This document shows, one piece after another, positions 63,941 through 64,000 of a stretch of DNA of 64,000 nucleotides (the first letter of the stretch is position 1; every line of letters starts with the position of its first letter). Under the pieces are notes generated by a model. That model made no database searches and was not told where the DNA came from. It saw nothing but the letters and a program-made list of their open reading frames with translations. The stretch is from CAZBXD01 sp965216395 (GTDB taxonomy: Bacteria; Pseudomonadota; Alphaproteobacteria; Micavibrionales; SZUA-601). A program made the translations under genes and the position numbers. Where the stretch lies: NCBI GenBank assembly GCA_965216395.1, contig OZ244156.1, positions 620,001 through 684,000 of the forward strand. Direction: 5' to 3'.

Positions 63941-63964
63941 GATATGCTTTCCTCTTTTATCAAT

Positions 63965-63979
63965 GTACTTGGTTTGTTC
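63965..63979 (-). promoter_or_regulatory. lexA: LexA operator (alphaproteobacterial SOS box) of lexA
   Basis: The plus strand reads GTAC-TTGGTTT-GTTC, one mismatch from the GTTC-N7-GTTC box of alphaproteobacterial LexA. It lies 25-39 bases upstream of the start codon and directly downstream of a -10-like TAATAT (63986-63981, minus strand), so bound LexA would cover the transcription start. Confidence 0.55.
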
Positions 63980-64000
63980 TATATTAAAAAAAAGAACATG

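Noticed and set aside
63975..63999. Inverted repeat TGTTCT...AGAACA upstream of lexA
   Set aside because: The 12-13 base spacing does not fit any LexA operator class; the overlapping direct repeat GTAC-N7-GTTC fits the alphaproteobacterial type better.

Overview
The window is chromosomal DNA from a low-GC (roughly 40 %, my estimate by eye) alphaproteobacterium. The evidence is gene order: tRNA-Leu–tig–clpP–lon–hup–tRNA-Val–tRNA-Asp–nuoABCDEFGHIJKLMN–birA–rnj–DUF1467, then proS–lolC–lolD–dnaE, then rpsB–tsf–pyrH–frr–uppS–cdsA–rseP–bamA–skp–lpxD–fabZ–lpxA–lpxI–lpxB, and gltA–gltX–comEC–lexA. These are classic alphaproteobacterial neighbourhoods. An F1-ATPase zeta-type inhibitor (DUF1476), a DUF1217 protein of the flagellar type, RNase J and a LexA box of the GTTC-N7-GTTC kind agree. 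A complete complex I, lipid A pathway enzymes, Bam/Lol factors and a murein amidase point to a respiring, double-membraned cell. I cannot name the order or genus.

Layout. 1-2308: 3' two thirds of mfd. 2321-5962: a very long DUF1217/helical protein and an OmpA-like envelope protein, both on the minus strand. 6193-9646: tRNA-Arg, a PhzF-family enzyme, an AmpD-like amidase coupled to a DUF1476 gene, tRNA-His, a queuosine-precursor transporter and a small membrane protein. 9666-16449: proteostasis and nucleoid block (tRNA-Leu, tig, clpP, lon, hup, tRNA-Val, tRNA-Asp), interrupted by a minus-strand orphan gene. 16492-17775: a divergent CMP-kinase-like protein and a NUDIX hydrolase, next to tRNA-Asp. 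17926-32307: nuoA-N. 32319-35825: acetyltransferase, birA, RNase J, DUF1467 and a small exported protein whose frame is broken at an A6 tract. 35822-37330: an archaeal/eukaryotic-type prolyl-tRNA synthetase, inverted relative to its neighbours. 37473-43357: lolC, a MazG-like pyrophosphohydrolase, lolD, dnaE. 43384-58353: translation, isoprenoid-carrier, outer-membrane assembly and lipid A genes, interrupted between fabZ and lpxA by a second orphan with its own promoter and terminator. 58359-63979: gltA and gltX (minus), comEC (plus), lexA (minus) with its operator.

Most of the window is conserved housekeeping DNA. The unusual material is what has been inserted, lost or swapped within it: two orphan genes that share a nearly identical promoter element, the swapped ProRS, genes missing from conserved runs (clpX, coaX, dxr), the frameshifted small gene, and a structured leader before rpsB. 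No CRISPR array, insertion sequence, prophage or rRNA gene was seen, and no gene-free stretch exceeds about 300 bases.
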